This document shows, one piece after another, positions 42,776 to 51,552 of a DNA stretch of 64,000 nucleotides (the first letter of the stretch is position 1; the number at the start of each line of letters is the position of its first letter). The translations under genes and the position numbers were made by a program. The notes below the pieces were generated by a model. That model did not search any database. It was not told where the DNA came from and was given only the letters and a program-made list of their open reading frames with translations. The stretch comes from Ectopseudomonas chengduensis (lineage in GTDB: Bacteria; Pseudomonadota; Gammaproteobacteria; Pseudomonadales; Pseudomonadaceae): contig NZ_JACFYZ010000010.1 of assembly GCF_015712065.1 (NCBI RefSeq), forward strand, positions 62,001-126,000. The letters are read 5' to 3'.

Positions 42776-43815
42776 ACGCCGGCCTCCTTCTTCATCGCGT
42801 CGGGGGTGGATACCGTACTTGCGTCGCAGGCCGTGGCTGTGCGCCGGTCGCAGAGCTGCAGCAGCAACCCGGCGAGACCGCGCGGCAGCAACAGAACCAT
42901 GGCGATGACCACCAGCCCCATGGGCAGCTCCCAGTGCGGGGTCAGGCCGGCGAACAGATGGTGCAGGCCCTCGAAGGCGAAGGCGCCGAAGATGGCGCCG
43001 AACAGGCTGCCCATGCCACCGAGGATGACCATCACCAGGGCGTGGGCCGAGAGCTGCCAGCCGACCTGGTCGGGGCTGACGAAACCGTATTGGGTGGCCG
43101 AGAGCATGCCGGCGTAGCCGGCGATGGTGCCGGCAATGACGAAGGCCGCCAGCTTGTAGAACAGCGGGTTGTAGCCCATGGAACGGACCCGTTCCTCGTT
43201 GTGCTTGATGCCCAGCAGCACCCGGCCGAACGGCGCGCGCAGGAAGGTGCGCAGCAGCAGATAGACCAGCACCAGGGAGCCGAGCACCAGGTAGAACAGG
43301 CTGCGCGGGTTCTCCAGGTCGAGCAGATGCACCCCGGCGATGGCCACCTCGGGCTTGAGGAACAGGTAGATGCCGTCCGAGCCGCCGGCGAAGGCCGAGT
43401 CGTGGAACAGGTAATAGAGCATCTGCGAGAAGGCGATGGTCGCCATGATGAAGAAGATGCCCGAGGTGCGGATGATCAGCAGGCCCATCAGCAGCGCAGC
43501 TGCGGCGCTGACGCCCAGGCACAGCAGCAGCGCCAGCCAGAAGTTCACCGCCTCGAACTCCGGGGCGAACAACACCAGGCTGTAGCCGGCGATGCCGAAG
43601 AAGGCCGCCTGGGCCAGGCTGACCATGCCGGTCACGCCCACCAACAGGTCGAGGCTGAGAGCGACCAGGGCGAGAATCATGATGTGGGTCAGTTGCTGCA
43701 GGTGGAAGGATACTGTCGATCCCAAGCCATAAGCAATTGCTGTTGCTGTTGCTGTTGCTGTTGCTGACAGGACATGGACATGCCATAGCGATCCTACGTG
43801 TAGAAGGTCGGGCAA
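42772..43815 (-). CDS. livM: Branched-chain amino acid-type ABC permease LivM with altered N-terminus
   Basis: 347 residues as the frame runs. From LTHIMILALVALSLDLLVGVTGMVSLAQAAFFG onward it is a normal LivM with eight or nine membrane segments and the coupling loop GIKHNEERVRSMGYN. The first 45 residues are not family-like: they cross a TTGCTG hexanucleotide repeat giving alternating Thr-Ala. The true start may be an internal TTG or ATG near 43685-43720. Upstream livH and the binding protein are absent, replaced by scar sequence. The gene probably lies at a recombination junction; whether it is still made as a working permease is doubtful without LivH. Confidence 0.78.
   Translation of the reverse strand: MPDLLHVGSLWHVHVLSATATATATAIAYGLGSTVSFHLQQLTHIMILALVALSLDLLVGVTGMVSLAQAAFFGIAGYSLVLFAPEFEAVNFWLALLLCLGVSAAAALLMGLLIIRTSGIFFIMATIAFSQMLYYLFHDSAFAGGSDGIYLFLKPEVAIAGVHLLDLENPRSLFYLVLGSLVLVYLLLRTFLRAPFGRVLLGIKHNEERVRSMGYNPLFYKLAAFVIAGTIAGYAGMLSATQYGFVSPDQVGWQLSAHALVMVILGGMGSLFGAIFGAFAFEGLHHLFAGLTPHWELPMGLVVIAMVLLLPRGLAGLLLQLCDRRTATACDASTVSTPDAMKKEAGV
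43737..43766. repeat. Five tandem copies of TTGCTG
   Basis: A perfect (TTGCTG)5 array in the altered 5' part of livM. Six-base units keep the frame, so copy-number change would lengthen or shorten a Thr-Ala run, not switch it off. Confidence 0.9.
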
Positions 43816-44804
43816 GCGACCAAGCCTTTCACTTCATCACGCGGCACTGCTGCTCGCCCTACGAAATCAATGCGGGTACTACACGTTCCGTAATAAGGGA
43901 CTGTGGCACCATGCCATAAAGGAAGTTGCTTCGCCTCACCGACTGACGGATAGCGGTTGGTCAGGTCAACTTTCATGGCACGGAAGACGGGGTCACCAGC
44001 TACGCAGTTCTTACGACCTTATGTGCCTCTGCTTGAAGATTTCTGCCAGTGGCTATTACGACTGGAGGGATCGTGATCCAAGCCCCGAATGCTCGCCTGA
44101 TTGCGACCGAGCGAATTCAATGATGGTAAGTACGCCAACGGCCTGCTTTGCCAACTGCCCTACCCGACCGATGACACGCGTTTGATCATTGCAGCGGCAC
44201 AGGAGGGAATCAAAAGGCTGTAACGAGAGGGTTTCAGCTATGCCAAAGCCCAAGTGTTGCTGCTAGACCTGTGTAAGCGTGATGAGTACACACAGGATCT
44301 ATTCGCACAGGAACAGCCAGCTCGAACAGAAAAGCTAATGAGCACATTGGATGCAATCAACGGTCGCTGGGGCGCCTTAAATCATCGCACCAAACCATCT
44401 TAGAGAGAGTTCACCGTCGCCCCTAACATGGCATAGGTGATGGATATCACCTTTATCCATACCAGCAGGACTGGCTGTGAAGGCAGCATTACTTCGCCTA
44501 ATCTAGCGCGGCGGGATTAAAAAGGCGCAGAGCCTAGGTGTAGGACTCCGCGCAACGCTCAATCGTTAGAAATGTTAGGCACCTAGCTCGAACAGGGGGC
44601 GCTGTCGACGCGGATACAGGCCTCCAGACTCTGGTTGCGCGGCAACAGCCGTGAGAAGTAGACGGTGACGTAGAAATAGCCCGCGTCAATCTTTGTCTGC
44701 GCCACAACCGATGTAGCATGCCCGGGTTTTATAGACCGGGCCAAGATTAATGATGCTCGCCAAGTGGGGCCTGAGCGAGAATCACGTGCCTATTCGCCGG
44801 GCTC
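43816..44804. other. Scar region between livM and gabD
   Basis: About 1 kb with broken fragments only. It includes the umuC remnant (listed separately) and, on the minus strand around 44590-44720, a short coding-like segment ending YFYVTVYFSRLLPRNQSLEA...APCSS and stop, whose family I do not recognise. No terminal repeats of an IS are evident. Confidence 0.6.
44104..44403 (+). pseudogene. C-terminal remnant of UmuC/RulB (DNA polymerase V subunit)
   Basis: The plus frame reads FNDGKYANGLLCQLPYPTDD then TRLIIAAAQEGIKRL, a TAA stop at 44221, then REGFSYAKAQVLLLDLC and EKLMSTLDAINGRWG. This follows the C-terminal region of UmuC (LPYPTDDTR, AA-x(8)-DG/EGF-Y-KA-V, LM-x-TLD-x-N). The N-terminal polymerase part is missing, and the frame is interrupted and diverges after GRWG. 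In Pseudomonas, rulB is known as an insertion hotspot for mobile DNA. Confidence 0.8.
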
Positions 44805-46256
44805 TTAGATACCACCCAGGCAGAGGTACTTGATCTCCAGGTAATCCTCAATGCCGTACTTGGATCCTTCGCGACCCAGGCCGGATGCCTTGATACCACC
44901 GAAAGGCGCAACTTCATTGGAGATCAGCCCAGTATTGACGCCGACCATACCGTATTCTAGGGCTTCGGCCACACGGAACACGCGCCCCATATCGCGGGCA
45001 TAGAAGTACGAGGCCAGGCCGAACTCGGTGTCATTGGACATCGCGATCACGTCGGCCTCGTCCTTAAAACGGAACAGCGGCGCCAGCGGACCGAAGGTTT
45101 CTTCCTTGGCTACGGCGGCGTTATTCGGTACGTCAATGAGGATGCTCGGCTCGAAGAAAGTGCCACCGAGGGCGTGCGGCTTACCACCAGCGAGTAGCTT
45201 GGCACCCTTGCTAATGGCGTCGGCAATGTGCTCCTGGACCTTGGCCACCGCCTTGGCATCGATCAGAGGGCCGGTGGTGATACCTTCGTCCAAACCGTTA
45301 CCAATCTGCAACTTAGCTACCGCGATTTTCAGCTTCTCGGCGAAGGCATCGTATACGCCGTCTTGGATATACAGGCGGTTGGCGCACACGCAGGTCTGGC
45401 CATTGTTGCGGTATTTGGAGATCAGTGCGCCTTCCACTGCCTTATCAAGGTCGGCATCATCGAATACGATGAACGGCGCGTTTCCGCCCAGTTCTAGCGA
45501 CACCTTTTTAATGTCCTTGGCACATTCGGCCATTAGCTGGCGACCAATTTCGGTGGAGCCAGTAAAGCTCAACTTGCGCACGATCGGGTTGCTAGTCAGT
45601 TCGCTGCCGACTTCGCCAGCACTGCCAGTGATTACACTGAACACGCCTTTGGGGATCCCGGCACGCTCGGCCAGCACTGCCAACGCCAGCGCCGAATAAG
45701 GCGTTTGCGACGCTGGCTTGAGCACCATGGTACAACCGGCGGCCAGGGCCGGGCCGGCTTTACGGGTGATCATGGCTGCCGGGAAGTTCCAGGGTGTAAT
45801 CGCTGCCGTTACGCCGATGGGCTGTTTGATCACGATCAGGCGTTTGTCCGGTTGGTGGCCGGGAATTACGTCGCCATACACGCGCTTGGCTTCTTCGGCG
45901 AACCACTCAAGGAAGGACGCCGCGAAAGCAATTTCGCCCTTGGCTTCGGCAAGTGGCTTACCTTGCTCCATGGTCATGAGACGACCCAGGTCGTCCTGGT
46001 TTTCAATCATCAGTTCAAACCAGCGGCGCAGTTTGTTGGCGCGGTCTTTAGCTGTCAGTGCACGCCAGGCTGGCAGGGCATGATCTGCTGCTTCGATGGC
46101 TCGACGGGTTTCCGCTGCCCCCATCTTCGGCACACTACCCATAACTTCGTTGGTGGCCGGATTGGTGACCTGAATGGTCTGGCCGCTGTCCGCGTCCAAC
46201 CAGGTTCCGTCGATATAAGCCTGTTGGCGGAACAATTGGGTATCTTTGAGTTGCAT
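44805..46256 (-). CDS. gabD: Succinate-semialdehyde / glutarate-semialdehyde dehydrogenase (GabD)
   Basis: 483 residues, the usual GabD length. Motifs are ITPWNFPAAMITRKAGPALAAGC, FTGSTEIGRQLM, the Glu in VSLELGGNAPF, the catalytic Cys in NNGQTCVCANR, and a C-terminus GREGSKYGIEDYLEIKYLCLGGI. AAGGAG precedes the ATG at 46256; the frame extends further but without support. The enzyme oxidises succinate semialdehyde (or glutarate semialdehyde from 5-aminovalerate) with NADP+. It lies downstream of an aminotransferase, lhgO and glaH, so a lysine/5-aminovalerate-to-glutarate-to-succinate role fits as well as GABA use. Confidence 0.92.
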   Translation of the reverse strand: MQLKDTQLFRQQAYIDGTWLDADSGQTIQVTNPATNEVMGSVPKMGAAETRRAIEAADHALPAWRALTAKDRANKLRRWFELMIENQDDLGRLMTMEQGKPLAEAKGEIAFAASFLEWFAEEAKRVYGDVIPGHQPDKRLIVIKQPIGVTAAITPWNFPAAMITRKAGPALAAGCTMVLKPASQTPYSALALAVLAERAGIPKGVFSVITGSAGEVGSELTSNPIVRKLSFTGSTEIGRQLMAECAKDIKKVSLELGGNAPFIVFDDADLDKAVEGALISKYRNNGQTCVCANRLYIQDGVYDAFAEKLKIAVAKLQIGNGLDEGITTGPLIDAKAVAKVQEHIADAISKGAKLLAGGKPHALGGTFFEPSILIDVPNNAAVAKEETFGPLAPLFRFKDEADVIAMSNDTEFGLASYFYARDMGRVFRVAEALEYGMVGVNTGLISNEVAPFGGIKASGLGREGSKYGIEDYLEIKYLCLGGI

Positions 46257-46365
46257 GGCGTGCTCCTTCGCAGACTGCATTCAGTGCTGCTCAGCTATTT
46301 TCCAAGCTATGAATTTAAGCCGAGGAGAGCCACATAAAAGCAATTCTCTCCTCCCCCGGATTGAT

Positions 46366-47733
46366 CTAACCAACCCACTGAGTGGTGTCGTCCAGCGCCC
46401 TGGCAAAGCGCTCTACAATCATTCCGACTTCCTGTTCGTTGACGATTAACGGCGGGCAGAAGGCCACGGCATCACCCATGGCGCGAGTAATCATGCCGTG
46501 TTCCTGGGCTCTGCCGGCCATGTAGCGTCCGAGGGTGCCTAGCGCCTGATACGGCGCCTTGCTCACGCGATCGCCAACTAGTTCTACCGCAGCGATCAGT
46601 CCACAACCGCGAATTTCGCCCACCAAGGGATGATCGATGAAATGCTGTAGGCCGCTGCGCAACAACTGGCCCATTTGCGCCGCATGCTCGACCAGGCTCT
46701 CCTCTTCAATAATCTTCAGGTTCTCCAAGGCCACGGCAGTAGCTACCGGATGACCGCTGCCGGTGAACCCATGCCCAAGCGCGCCAAGCGCTTGGCTCTG
46801 ATCAGCGATGCCCTCAAATACTGGGGCATTGATCAGAATCGCCGCTATCGGCTGATAAGAAGATGACAGTTGCTTGGATAACACCATGATGTCCGGCTGG
46901 ATACCAAAGGTCTGGCTGCCAAACATCTGCCCGGTACGCCCAAATCCACAGATTACCTCATCGGCGATAACCAGGATGTCGTACTTACGGCAAACTTTCT
47001 GGATCTTCTCCCAGTAGGTACGAGGCGGCACTATGACACCGCCAGCGCCCATCAATGGCTCGCCAATGAACGCTGCGATAGTCTCCGGGCCTTCGGCGAG
47101 AATCTTCTGCTCGAGCTCGACGGCAAGGCGGTCAGCGAAATGCTCTTCACTTTCACCGGCAAGGGCGAAACGATAATGGTGCGGGCAGCCGACATGCAGG
47201 AAGCCTGGAAGCGGCAGGTCGAAACCGCGCTGGTTGCCTGGAAGGCCAGTCAAGCTTGCGCTGGCGACGGTGATGCCGTGGTAGCCGTTGACCCGACTGA
47301 TGAACTTCTTCTTGGCTGGTTTGCCTAGAGCGTTATTGAGGTACCAGACCATCTTCACTACAGTATCGTTAGCCTCGGAACCGGAGTTGGTGAAGAACAC
47401 CTTACTCATAGGCACCGGCGCCATCTCGATCAGCTTTTCGGCTAACTCGATACTCGGGCGATGCGATTTGTGACTGAACAGGTGATAAAACGGCAGGGTG
47501 TTGAATTGCTGCTCAGCTGCCTTGATCAGACGTTGATTGCTAAAGCCAAGCGCGGCGCTCCACAACCCAGCCATCGCCTCGATATAACCCTTGCCCTGAT
47601 CGTCATAAACATAGATACCCTCCCCGCGCTCGATGATCAGCGGGCCAAGCTCCTGATGAAGGCGAGCATTGGTGTAGGGGTGCAGTTGATACTGAATGTC
47701 TTTTTCTGGCAGCGAGGATACTGACTGGTTCAT
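46366..47733 (-). CDS. Class III omega-aminotransferase (GABA/5-aminovalerate or diamine type)
   Basis: 455 residues of fold-type I, class III. It has TNSGSEANDTVVKMVWY, the Asp in LVIADEVICGFGRTGQMFG, and the PLP lysine in MVLSKQLSSSYQPIAAIL. This sequence type belongs to the pyruvate-using omega-aminotransferases (like SpuC or the 4-aminobutyrate:pyruvate type) rather than E. coli GabT. It sits between lhgO and gabD, where enteric clusters have gabD-gabT. It probably removes the terminal amine of GABA, 5-aminovalerate or a diamine to give the aldehyde for GabD. Confidence 0.88.
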   Translation of the reverse strand: MNQSVSSLPEKDIQYQLHPYTNARLHQELGPLIIERGEGIYVYDDQGKGYIEAMAGLWSAALGFSNQRLIKAAEQQFNTLPFYHLFSHKSHRPSIELAEKLIEMAPVPMSKVFFTNSGSEANDTVVKMVWYLNNALGKPAKKKFISRVNGYHGITVASASLTGLPGNQRGFDLPLPGFLHVGCPHHYRFALAGESEEHFADRLAVELEQKILAEGPETIAAFIGEPLMGAGGVIVPPRTYWEKIQKVCRKYDILVIADEVICGFGRTGQMFGSQTFGIQPDIMVLSKQLSSSYQPIAAILINAPVFEGIADQSQALGALGHGFTGSGHPVATAVALENLKIIEEESLVEHAAQMGQLLRSGLQHFIDHPLVGEIRGCGLIAAVELVGDRVSKAPYQALGTLGRYMAGRAQEHGMITRAMGDAVAFCPPLIVNEQEVGMIVERFARALDDTTQWVG

Positions 47734-47971
47734 GGGGCGCTCTCAATATGACTAACAAGCATGGTTTCTGGGAGTAGCCTTATAAGTAGGCATCCGGCTT
47801 TTGATCACAATCACACACTTCAATTCGGTAACGAGTTCAGTAACGATGACTTGGCTCGGGGACGTTAAGTGCACTAGCCGATAGCCTATTAGACTGAGCC
47901 GGTGCGGGGCTTGTCGTCTTGCGCACAGTCTTGTTCGTTCCAGTGCACTGCCGAATTCGCCCCGCACTGCC

Positions 47972-49201
47972 TCATGCGGGATGTTGGTTTTTTACAAACC
48001 TGGGTAGCCCCTGCAGCTGTGCATCAATCTGCTTGATGATGTAGGCGCCTATGGGAATTGCAGAGGTAGCCGCCGGCGATGGTGCATTGCAGACGTTGAC
48101 GCTACGGCGGGTATTGCGGAACAGGAAGTCCTCGATCAACTTGCCGTCCGCTGAAACCGCTTGGGCGCGGACGCCGGCCGGGTAAGGCTTGAGATCCTGC
48201 AGCGTTAAGCTGGGGCAGTACTTGCGTACTTGCTGTAGATAACCACGCTTGAACAGCGAGTTTTTCATCTCGATCAGGCCGGGCCGCAGATTGTCCTTGA
48301 GCACTTTAAGAATGCCCGGATTGGTGAGCATTGCGAACGTGTCGGACAAAGATATGTCACGCTTGCGATAGCCCTCACGCTTGAGTGCCAGCACAGCATT
48401 GGGACCGACTGTCACACTGCCGTCGATCATTCGCGTCAGGTGCACGCCGAGGAACGGCATGGAGGGATCGGGAATCGGGTAGATCAGGTGATTGACGATC
48501 CGGTTGTGCTGCTCAGGCAGCAAATAGTATTCGCCACGGAACGGGCAAATGCTAAAGCCAGGATCTAAGCCCAGTAGACATACAATGCGGTCGGCCATCA
48601 GACCCGAGCAGGTCACCAAAAAGCGTGCAATGACTTCTTCATGCTGGGTTTTAACCCGCATCTCCGTGGCGCGCTCTTCCAGGCCGATGACTTCGCTGTC
48701 GTAGCGAATCTCGCCACCGTGCCTCTGGAACTCGCGAGCCATGGCAGCGGTGACCTCGGCATAGTTAACGATACCACTGGAGGGCACGAAGATCCCGCCG
48801 ATTCCGGTGATGTTCGGTTCGCGTTCCTTCAGTTGCTCCGCAGACAGCCACTCGCGCTCCAGACCATTGGCTGCAGTGCGCTCCCAAAGCGCGCGCATGC
48901 GCTGCATTTCCACCTCATTGGTGGCGACCAGCAACTTACCGCACTCATCGTAGATAATGCCGTGCTCGTTACAGAACGATTTGGTAGCACGGTTGCCTTC
49001 CAGGCAGAACTTCGCCTTCAAGCTACCCGGCGTGTAGTAGACGCCGGCGTGGATGACCCCGCTATTGTGCCCCGTCTGATGCTTAGCTGGCCCGGACTCT
49101 TTCTCGAGCAACAAGATTTTCGACTCTGGGTAGGCCTTGATTAATTGCATGGCAGTCGACATGCCGATAATGCCGCCCCCGATGATCACAAAATCGTACA
49201 C
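47972..49201 (-). CDS. lhgO: L-2-hydroxyglutarate dehydrogenase/oxidase
   Basis: 409 residues beginning with the FAD motif YDFVIIGGGIIGMSTAMQL, then HQTGHNSGVIHAGVYYTPGSLKA and the C-terminal NAPSPAATSAIPIGAYI. These match E. coli LhgO very closely as I recall it. It oxidises L-2-hydroxyglutarate to 2-oxoglutarate and passes electrons to the quinone pool. A GTG start at 49201 is chosen: GAGG lies 8 bases upstream and MYDFVIIGGG is the family N-terminus. The ATG-initiated frame further up has no such signal. It lies 84 bp downstream of glaH. Confidence 0.93.
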   Translation of the reverse strand: MYDFVIIGGGIIGMSTAMQLIKAYPESKILLLEKESGPAKHQTGHNSGVIHAGVYYTPGSLKAKFCLEGNRATKSFCNEHGIIYDECGKLLVATNEVEMQRMRALWERTAANGLEREWLSAEQLKEREPNITGIGGIFVPSSGIVNYAEVTAAMAREFQRHGGEIRYDSEVIGLEERATEMRVKTQHEEVIARFLVTCSGLMADRIVCLLGLDPGFSICPFRGEYYLLPEQHNRIVNHLIYPIPDPSMPFLGVHLTRMIDGSVTVGPNAVLALKREGYRKRDISLSDTFAMLTNPGILKVLKDNLRPGLIEMKNSLFKRGYLQQVRKYCPSLTLQDLKPYPAGVRAQAVSADGKLIEDFLFRNTRRSVNVCNAPSPAATSAIPIGAYIIKQIDAQLQGLPRFVKNQHPA

Positions 49202-49285
49202 CGCTATCACCTCTACTCGATCTGTTTTGCCCCGTGGACAAACGACAAGGGCTAAACCGCGCAGCCCCTGTTCAATTAATGGCAA

Positions 49286-50263
49286 TTATTGGCCTTGCTG
49301 ATGGCCGAGTTTGGGGTAACTGAAGTAACCGCGCTGGCGCATCAGTTCACGGCGCAGCCCAGGGTGAGGGGTGAAACGATCGCGGCCATGCAGCCAATAC
49401 AGGTTATTAATCAGCAGGAAGCAGCCAACTGGCACCGGCACGGAAAGCTTCTGTTTACTGCCCTCCAGGGAGATAGACAGGTCGGTCAGCCAGTTGCCCT
49501 CGTCGAAGTCTTTGGGCTGAACAAATTGATCGATATAGCGAATAGTCGGCCGCCCTTCGGCGTCGACATCAAAGATCGAATGGAACACGTCCGTATCGAC
49601 CCTTTTACTCGGCGGCGCGGTCCAGCGCATGACGCGCCGTGCTAGCGGATGATGGAAGAAAGCATGGCGATCCTCCCAGTCGTCCAGATGCAGGATCAGC
49701 GAGTTGCCACCTTCGATATTCTGCTCATCGATCTTCATCATCAGCACGTAGTCGGTGATCTGATCGACGAAAGTACCATCGTTGTGCAACTCCATTACCC
49801 GGTGAGGTTGGCGCAGGTAGCTGTCCGAATTATCGACGTTCTCGACCACGAAGCGTGCGTAGAACTGGCCGCTCATCGCATCAAAGTTCGACCGCCCCAG
49901 CAGGTGGGCCACAGCAGTCGAGAATTTGACCATATCATCAGCTTGTGCCACATCATTCAGGGCCTCCTGCTTGATTAACAGCCCTCCGGTGGCACGATCC
50001 ATTAGGGCGTTGAGTAGCACCGGGCGCAGGCTGTTACCGCAGAGATCGTCAAGAATTTTGGCGAAGCGAAATCGCAAGAAGGACTTGTATTCCAGCGCCT
50101 GCACCGGCCACTCGGCCACTGCTACACAGAAAGCCTCTATCGTCGCCTTAGTGAAGGTCAGCTCGAACAAACGGGGCGACTGAGCGGAGGGTGAAAGAGA
50201 AAACCCCTTAACGGCGGTCGGTAGCGGCATCACAAGATCTTTGAGCTGGGTAAAGGCATTCAT
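49286..50263 (-). CDS. glaH: Glutarate 2-hydroxylase (CsiD/GlaH)
   Basis: 325 residues of the Fe(II)/2-oxoglutarate oxygenase family. The iron site H-x-D is in MELHNDGTFVDQITDYVLMM, the distal His is probably in LYWLHGRDRF, and a 2-oxoglutarate-binding Arg is near LRRELMRQRGYF. GlaH hydroxylates glutarate to L-2-hydroxyglutarate and turns 2-oxoglutarate into succinate. LhgO then regenerates 2-oxoglutarate. It is the first gene after the divergent CsiR-like regulator, behind a perfect inverted repeat. AGGA lies 7 bases before the ATG. Confidence 0.93.
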   Translation of the reverse strand: MNAFTQLKDLVMPLPTAVKGFSLSPSAQSPRLFELTFTKATIEAFCVAVAEWPVQALEYKSFLRFRFAKILDDLCGNSLRPVLLNALMDRATGGLLIKQEALNDVAQADDMVKFSTAVAHLLGRSNFDAMSGQFYARFVVENVDNSDSYLRQPHRVMELHNDGTFVDQITDYVLMMKIDEQNIEGGNSLILHLDDWEDRHAFFHHPLARRVMRWTAPPSKRVDTDVFHSIFDVDAEGRPTIRYIDQFVQPKDFDEGNWLTDLSISLEGSKQKLSVPVPVGCFLLINNLYWLHGRDRFTPHPGLRRELMRQRGYFSYPKLGHQQGQ

Positions 50264-50335
50264 GGCAGAGTCCTGACGAAAAAATTGTCTGTACGCCGCC
50301 CCGAGATTTACCAGAACAGCCGGACTAAAAATATA

Positions 50336-50373
50336 GCTATTTTATAAAAATGTCTACGCTTTTATAAAATAGC
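50336..50373. promoter_or_regulatory. Operator-like perfect 14-bp inverted repeat between glaH and csiR
   Basis: GCTATTTTATAAAA and TTTTATAAAATAGC are separated by 10 bp. Each arm contains the self-complementary core TTTTATAAAA, so two dimer sites two helical turns apart are possible. It lies 73 bp upstream of the glaH ATG and 83 bp upstream of the regulator start. It is very probably the CsiR operator. Confidence 0.8.
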
Positions 50374-50455
50374 GACACTCGGCAACTGCATCTCCACTTA
50401 GTAAATATTTCTGCAGTTGCGTATGATGGATAAAACCCGTTGAGGAGCATGGTTT

Positions 50456-51175
50456 ATGGATACGCTCGCCCCCCGCCAAAACTCAGCAGTCAGCGGCTAT
50501 GAGTGGCTCAAGCGGGACATAATTCAGGGCATGTTCAAGCCCGGAGAAAAACTGCGAATGACTGCGCTTAAGGAGCGCTACGACCTAGGCGTAGGCCCTC
50601 TGCGTGAAGCGCTATCGCATCTGATTGCGGAAAATCTGGTAGTAGCTATCAGTCAGCGTGGCTACCGCGTCGCTCCTATGTCGCTGAGCGAAATGCAGGA
50701 CATCTATGACGCACGGGCCAATCTCGAAGCGCTGGTACTTAAGCTCGCCATCGAACGCGGCGATGACGCCTGGGAGGCCCAGGTGTTGGCCTATTCGCAT
50801 ACATTGGCCAAGGTAATGGAGGTCAAGACCCAGGAGCAGATGCTGGAAATATGGGATGCCCGACACAAGGCCTTCCATACAGCTATAGCCTCCGGCTGTG
50901 GGTCTAGACACCTGCTGCAGGCGCGCGCCTATCTGTTCGATCAGGCCGAGCGCTATCGCCAGCTGTGGCTGCGGCGCACGGTGCTATCCGAGGAGGCCTT
51001 GTCCCTGAAACGTCAAGAGCACAGCGAACTGGTAGAAGCTATCCTTGCCCGTGACGCAACGCGAGCAAGCGCCATGATGCAGGCTCATCTGATGACACCA
51101 GTACCGATCATCGAAGGGATCATGCGCAACAGCAACCTGAGAGCATCCCAGTCCGCCCCTGAAATCATGGGATAG
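50456..51175 (+). CDS. csiR: CsiR-like GntR-family (FCD subgroup) repressor
   Basis: 239 residues. The N-terminal winged helix (about 12-80) reads WLKRDIIQGMFKPGEKLRMTALKERYDLGVGPLREALSHL. The FCD ligand domain (about 90-225) has metal-site residues in DARANLEAL, DARHKAFHTAI and QEHSELVEAI. CsiR represses glaH-lhgO and is released by glutarate in E. coli and P. putida. GAGGAG precedes the ATG at 8 bases. Divergence from glaH over a perfect inverted repeat supports the same control here. Confidence 0.9.
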   Translation: MDTLAPRQNSAVSGYEWLKRDIIQGMFKPGEKLRMTALKERYDLGVGPLREALSHLIAENLVVAISQRGYRVAPMSLSEMQDIYDARANLEALVLKLAIERGDDAWEAQVLAYSHTLAKVMEVKTQEQMLEIWDARHKAFHTAIASGCGSRHLLQARAYLFDQAERYRQLWLRRTVLSEEALSLKRQEHSELVEAILARDATRASAMMQAHLMTPVPIIEGIMRNSNLRASQSAPEIMG

Positions 51176-51552
51176 TTACCGTGTCTCGCCCTTAGAGGGG
51201 GTGCCTGCGGAATTTCAGCATGTTTTTTGCAGGACAGACCTGAAGCAATTACTACCCAACACCATAGCTTTGCACCTAGCATGGTTCCGTCTTACGCTTG
51301 TGAAGCCTGCGCCGCTCTCAGCCCGCTCGCGTGAACCTAAAACAATAAGCTTGGCTTGATCAGCAACACCAGCTACGCATGAGTTTGCCAATGCAGACGA
51401 CAAAGGCTTACCCAAGTTAGCGCCCGTATGGAATATCAGACGCCGATATATAACTGGTACTCCCGCAACGGTGAAAAGGCGTGGAGCCTTTATGGGGAGC
51501 TACGCCGAGTGACTTCTAATCCCCCAGAGCACATTGACAATAAAGTAACCGG
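51176..51552. other. Interval between csiR and the AraC gene, no gene seen
   Basis: 377 bp separating two convergent genes. A 68-codon open frame runs from 51428 into the regulator gene, but it has no recognisable protein character or ribosome binding site. I see no terminator with a T-tract. Confidence 0.5.
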
